This document shows, in pieces, positions 59,351-64,000 of a DNA stretch of 64,000 bases. Numbering within the stretch: the first letter of the stretch is position 1; each line of letters begins with the position of its first letter. The translations under genes were made by a program, and so were the position numbers. The notes below the pieces were generated by a model that saw only the letters and a program-made list of their open reading frames with translations, searched no databases and was not told the DNA's origin. Location of the stretch: positions 26,627-90,626 of the forward strand of contig JBAMJV010007148.1 of NCBI GenBank assembly GCA_037951105.1, read 5' to 3'. This DNA is from Echinarachnius parma (taxonomy: Eukaryota; Echinodermata; Echinoidea; Clypeasteroida; Echinarachniidae).

Positions 59351-59897
59351 TATACAGGGTGGCCAACAAAAAAAAACAGAACGGGGCACTTCCTAAAATG
59401 AAGTAACACAATGATTGTGTCCATCGGATAGAGTGTCCTTTCCAATGAAAAACGATACTAATAAGAACATTAATTTTGGACGAGTAGTTTTTGTTGTAGG
59501 ACGTCTTAAGTGAGACCATGTCGGGTTCCTATTTTTGTCATTTTTTACCAAGTCACTGCGCACTTCCTGTCCGTCATAGCTTCGAACAACTATGCCAATT
59601 CTCTCGGCACATGGCTGAGTGCACACTAACAATGGCGCGCGTATTGCTCGTTGCTCGATGCTATGACGGGGAGTAGGCTAAGTGCGATTTTATCAAGCAC
59701 TGACTTCGTAAAAATTGACAAAAAAGGGAACCTGACATGGTGTCACTCACAGCGCCCTAAAACAAAAACTACACGACCAAAATGACTGTACTTGGTATCG
59801 TTTTTGATTGGAAAAGACACCCTGTCCGATGGCAAAATCATTTTGTTACTATATTTTGGGAAGTGCCCCTTTCCGTTTTTTGTGGGCCACCTGTATA
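59351..59897. mobile_element. Mariner-like MITE, about 545 bp
   Basis: The left end TATACAGGGTGGCCAACAAA and right end GGGCCACCTGTATA are inverted, with GGCACTTCC/GGAAGTGCCCC inside. The arms are similar for most of the length. ACAGGGTGGCC-type ends with TA flanks fit Tc1/mariner. There is no transposase. Confidence 0.8.
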
Positions 59898-60991
59898 GAT
59901 GACTGAATGATGGAGAAGATTTGGCTATATTTTTATGAAACTGTACTTCTACTGTACTTCCCTTGCTTACTTTATAGTTAGTACTGATCCATCTACTCTA
60001 TCTGGAAAGCTATACAATATTTATTTTATTTTAGTAGTTTACATTATGCAAAGCCACAGTATTTCCGGGATCAGTCCGATACGGGTTAACAAACATAAAC
60101 CTAGTATTCATGACTTGTTAATTAGTGTAAGATTAGTATTTGATGTTCAAACTTCAAACGTTTGTATTATTCACTTTCTATCTTGTTGATTTGTTACCAT
60201 TTTCACTTTAAGCAACCACTGGCATTGGGACGGAAGGCTTTTGGACACAGTTATTCAGTTAACCTTTTCCAAGCCCTGGCATTCCAGTGGTTGCAATTTC
60301 CTTACTTTGTACACTTTTCATGTGTATTTGATTTGCCGAATAAAATAATAATAATAATAATAATAAACAGCAAATGTACAAAAACAACGTACAAGATAGA
60401 GATTTGAAGGAGAAGAGAAAAGGAAAGGTACTATAAGCATACAGATCATACAAATGGCTAGCAGATCTTGTCAATGAGGACATTGATAAATGTTAACCAA
60501 TATGCCACAATCCAATTACAAGAAACTAAGGCTGTTTGTATCAAAATGCGACATGCTGAACATTTTAACATTTTTGTGACATTTTAGTTTGTCCAGAATA
60601 GACTTTGCTCAACGATCTAATACTGTATAATATGTACATGTATTGTATTTCTGCGGTAAGTTATAGCGCCATCTGTTGATCATATTGATATAAATTTTCG
60701 TTCAAACAAAATGTACTCGGCATCGATATAAATTGAGCCGGGATATTATGAAATACTTTTTGACCCTATAAGAACCGGCATAGGACTGAGGCAGGGGGGA
60801 AATAGCCCTGATTTTCAACTTAGAAGGTGGGGTGGAAAGGGGGTTCATATAATAATATGCATTTGTCTGCCCCCCCCCCCCCCCTCCCCCTTTCTCCCTT
60901 CCAAACAAATGTATCAAGTTGGTCGGCAATATTTTGGAAAATGCAATAGTATATTAGACACGATGTCATGTCATAATTCCATCCTGGTCTA

Positions 60992-61974
60992 CTATAGGTT
61001 TTCCCGGCCAATTTCCAACATTACGCGCCCAAATTCGTAAATGTGCATTCAATTTCGTGCAATTGCCGTGGAGGAGTCGCTTTAGTCATTCAAATTCATA
61101 TTCCGAGCATACATATTCGTATATGGCCACTCAAATTTCAAATCACGAACTTCAAATTCGCAAATGGGCATACGATTTCATCATTGGGCGCTATTTTCAA
61201 CAAATGGGCATTCAATTTAATTTGAAGAAATAACACCCCCCCCCCCCCCCCCCCCCCCACCCCTTGAACAAATCCTGCGTACGCAACTGGTTACGCTTAC
61301 ATAAACACACGCACACACATTCACCTTTTTTCTTACATAGTCTCAACCATTTCATCAGGCTATATTTTCCATTTTTTTAGATATACTTTTCAACATTTAA
61401 TCTTCAGTTTTCGATATTCCTCAGTCACATTTTCTAGATCTGTTTTTATGTTCAATTATGTAATCTGTATTTTCTGATATGTACATTCATTCGTTCATCT
61501 TTTTGTCTTAACTTTATCATCATGCGAGTTCATAATGTTATTTCGTCACATTTTCTTATTTGTCATGTGATCGTTATTGTATCATAATTTCTGTTCTCCA
61601 TTTTGTATCTTTATTTTCATCTTGTTTTCTATATCATACATGTAAACGCTGTTACATTACAATCATGTCCACTGCATTTTTTTAATTTGAATGCCAATGT
61701 GATGAACTTGTTTGCCCATGCGCGAATTTGAATGACCGAAATGAGACCCGAGACTGCTAGAGATGAAATTGAATGACCATTAACGAAAATGAGCACCCAT
61801 CGCTTACATTGGCATGACGCTAGTGTGAAATTGGTTGCTCCGTTAATTAATATGAATGACTAAAAACGAATTTGAATGACGATATGTCGATCCAAACGCG
61901 GATTTGGTGAAATTGAATGCTGCTGATATGAAATTGCATGAGAAAATAGCGAAATTGACCGGGAAAACCTATAG
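60992..61974. mobile_element. Foldback MITE, TATAGGTTTTCCC family, copy 3 (long)
   Basis: The left end CTATAGGTTTTCCCGGCCAA and right end TTGACCGGGAAAACCTATAG are exact inverted copies. The arms contain many degenerate ATTCAAATTCG/CGAATTTGAATGAC units. The centre includes a poly-C tract and about 400 bp of AT-rich DNA. Confidence 0.8.
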
Positions 61975-62275
61975 TTACAGTACCATGCATCTCTATAATG
62001 CGTATCATAAGATGCATACCAGCGCACACAGTCATTGTGTGCACCATCATCTCCACTCCTGGGAGCATTCCTTCCAAGCGGCGGCTCATGGGCATTGCGA
62101 AGACATTCACATATTGGCTTTCACCACCTTCCAGGTCCCCATTTATACACTCTGGGTAGAGAGCAGCAATAATAAAATTGTCTTGCTGAATTAAGGACAG
62201 ACGGTGGGCAGGGTTTGAATTCGGGATCTCACGATTGGAAAGCGCGCGCTCTACCAATCTTGCCACATCCGTGAT
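61975..62275 (-). repeat. tRNA-derived SINE
   Basis: On the minus strand a tRNA-like head has an A box TGGCAAGATTGGTAGAGCG and a B box near GAATTCAAACCC. The body contains CTCCCAGGAGTGGAGATGAT and GTGCACACAATGACTGTG. Body fragments occur at 15181-15260 and 20515-20660. Confidence 0.75.
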
Positions 62276-62362
62276 GTGTGATAGGTTTCATAAAAGGAAC
62301 GTTGTTTACATGTAGAGTACCAAAGCTGTGACATCATACATTTTTTAATTTTTTTAATTTTT

Positions 62363-62620
62363 TTATTTCTCAATTTGAACTTCATTTTCCGAAAAACATA
62401 CAAAATAATGCCCAAATGTGCACTGGCGAGATATGACCATCCGAATAAATATATTTCAAGAGGAAATCAGTGTTATTTATAACACTGATTTCCAATTGAA
62501 ATAAAAATTAATTCGGATGGGCATTTCTCAACCAATACTTAACATATTCGATTGGTTTTCAGCATTTGGACATTATTTTTGATGCTCTTTCGGAAAATGA
62601 AGTTCAAATTTGGAAATTCT
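62363..62620. repeat. Foldback element
   Basis: TTGAACTTCATTTTCCGAAA pairs with 62589-62612. An inner palindrome (CATCCGAAT ... GAAATCAGTGTTATTTATAA) is centred near 62480. Confidence 0.75.
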
Positions 62621-62989
62621 AAAAATAGGTTTTTGATGACGTCGCACTTAATTCACCACTCTATAGTAAAAGGATGACACATGAAGGGAGGATGAAGGAG
62701 ACATATTTATTGAGAATCATAAACCTTTCCGGTCCATTCTACACGCCACACAGCATGGTACAAGATAAAATTAGATGTTAGAGCTCCAAGTAAATTTTGG
62801 TTGACTCTGAACAAGTTAATGGGTCATTTTAATTATACTTTATCTGCCATCTAAGTGGCAACTATCAGTTAAGTCGTTACCCGGCATCCTTTTGTCAATA
62901 TTGTTTTAAGTGCGTGTTTATTCTGTAGTATGGGAGTAATATAGGTTTAGGCTTTATCATCATTGGTTATTGTAACAATGGCGTACCAG

Positions 62990-63350
62990 GATTTTTTTAA
63001 GGGGGGGGTTATTTTGTAAAAAATTCCAAGCCGAGACCAAGTACCTTCAACATTTTCGAGACCGAGGACCAAATACCTTCAAGTTGAAAACCTCTCTCAG
63101 TGGGGGGGGGGGGGGGGGGGGGGGGTGTCCGTAAAGCCGAGACCAAGTACTTTCTAAAATTTTCGAGCCCGAGACCGGAGATCTTCAACAAAATTTGGGG
63201 TCGAGACCAGGGTTTAGCCGGTCCGAGAGCAGGTTTTAGCCGGTCGAGACCAGGTTTTAGACGGTCGAGACCGCTTAAAAGTAGTCTCGAGACCAAGGGG
63301 GGGGGGGGGGGTGTGAACCCCCAAACCCCCCCCCCCCGCCCTGGGTACAC
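62990..63350 (+). repeat. Poly-G/C tracts with degenerate GAGACC repeat
   Basis: CCGAGACCAAGTACCTTCAA-like units and GGTCGAGACCAGGTTTTAG units repeat between G runs (about 63102-63125 and 63297-63311). The proline/glycine-rich frames are artefacts. Confidence 0.7.
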
Positions 63351-64000
63351 CTATGATTGTAAAGGAAAGCCCCCTTTTCCCTGCCGCCAAAACAACACTT
63401 TTTAAACACAAAAATCCGGGCAAAACCACCCCGTGTTAAGACAAAAGCATTACATCTTTAGACAAACAAAATTTAGACAAAATATCAGCTCTTTTTTTTT
63501 CTCTTCAAAATCTGCTTATGTTGGCCCTAACTATACCACAATCACAAGGAGATATATAAGTAACATTGTCAAAATCCAAAAATCTTACTTAGAACTCTAG
63601 TGGTTCTCTTGTAGCCTACCTTGTTGTATTCGTATTACCAATAGAAACATGGAACATGTTTTTTTCTTTCGAATTTCCCTTTCGTTAAAACGATATTTAC
63701 GATTGCAGCGTTCAGATTTGTAATTATCCACTGGAAAGTTATAATTGTGTGCAAAGTCGGTGCAATGATCGAGGTAATGAATATCACTTTACACTTTTGC
63801 TCATTACTCGGCCATATATAACATCCATTTTACGTGAAATTTTCACACAATACCCGGTGGACATATCAGGTAACAACAATATATTGTATCAACCATTTTC
63901 ATCAATTTTTGCACATGTCAACAAAGTTACTAAACCGAACACAAAAAGTAACTTACCCCTAAGCAATATCTTGAAACAATTATCGGTTAATGAATTATGG
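63351..64000. other. AT-rich end of window, nothing recognised
   Basis: No open frame or repeat boundary could be supported. Confidence 0.5.

Overview
The window looks like compact-to-medium nuclear DNA from a marine invertebrate. Three spliced, widely conserved animal genes have canonical GT-AG introns, and the noncoding DNA is dense with short non-autonomous DNA transposons, foldback palindromes, tRNA-derived SINE pieces, LINE 3' fragments, microsatellites and long poly-G/C tracts. The repeat style and the rather vertebrate-like protein sequences favour an invertebrate deuterostome such as an echinoderm, but this is an inference and a lophotrochozoan cannot be excluded. No rRNA, CRISPR, operon or prokaryotic signal is present, and no LTR-type or capsid-bearing element was recognised.

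Layout: 1-6670 is repeat-rich intergenic DNA (foldback elements, MITEs, one LINE reverse-transcriptase remnant). A MORN2-like gene (+) occupies 6678-9286, with a decayed tandem array of its last exon running to about 10260. 10.3-18.3 kb is AT-rich DNA with MITEs and a 45-bp satellite (about 15.7-16.3 kb). A TBCEL gene (tubulin-folding cofactor E-like) runs on the minus strand from 35489 down to 18389 in ten coding exons. One of these is a 900-nt exon with a disordered insertion of about 264 residues. 35.9-47.9 kb is intergenic and includes what looks like a 5.4-kb TIR-bounded element (40986-46374) holding nested MITEs. The clathrin light chain gene (+) spans 48011-54556 in five constitutive coding exons plus one candidate 39-nt cassette exon. 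54.6-64 kb is 3' flank and repeats.

The most unusual structure is shared by all three host genes. Seven exon boundaries are followed or preceded by tandem, partly decayed copies of the same boundary: clathrin exons 5 and 6, TBCEL exons 2, 3, 9 and 10, and the MORN2 last exon. For the five internal exons, every decayed copy lies upstream of the intact exon and carries the intron 3' end plus the exon 5' part. For the two terminal exons, the copies lie downstream and carry the exon 3' part. Each array leaves one intact copy, so the reading frames survive. In one TBCEL copy a MITE has inserted with a clean 3-bp target duplication, which gives a relative date.

The genes do not form a pathway. MORN2 is a small membrane-associated repeat protein, TBCEL acts on tubulin, and the clathrin light chain acts in vesicle coats. 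All calls come from reading the sequence alone, and divergence was judged by eye.
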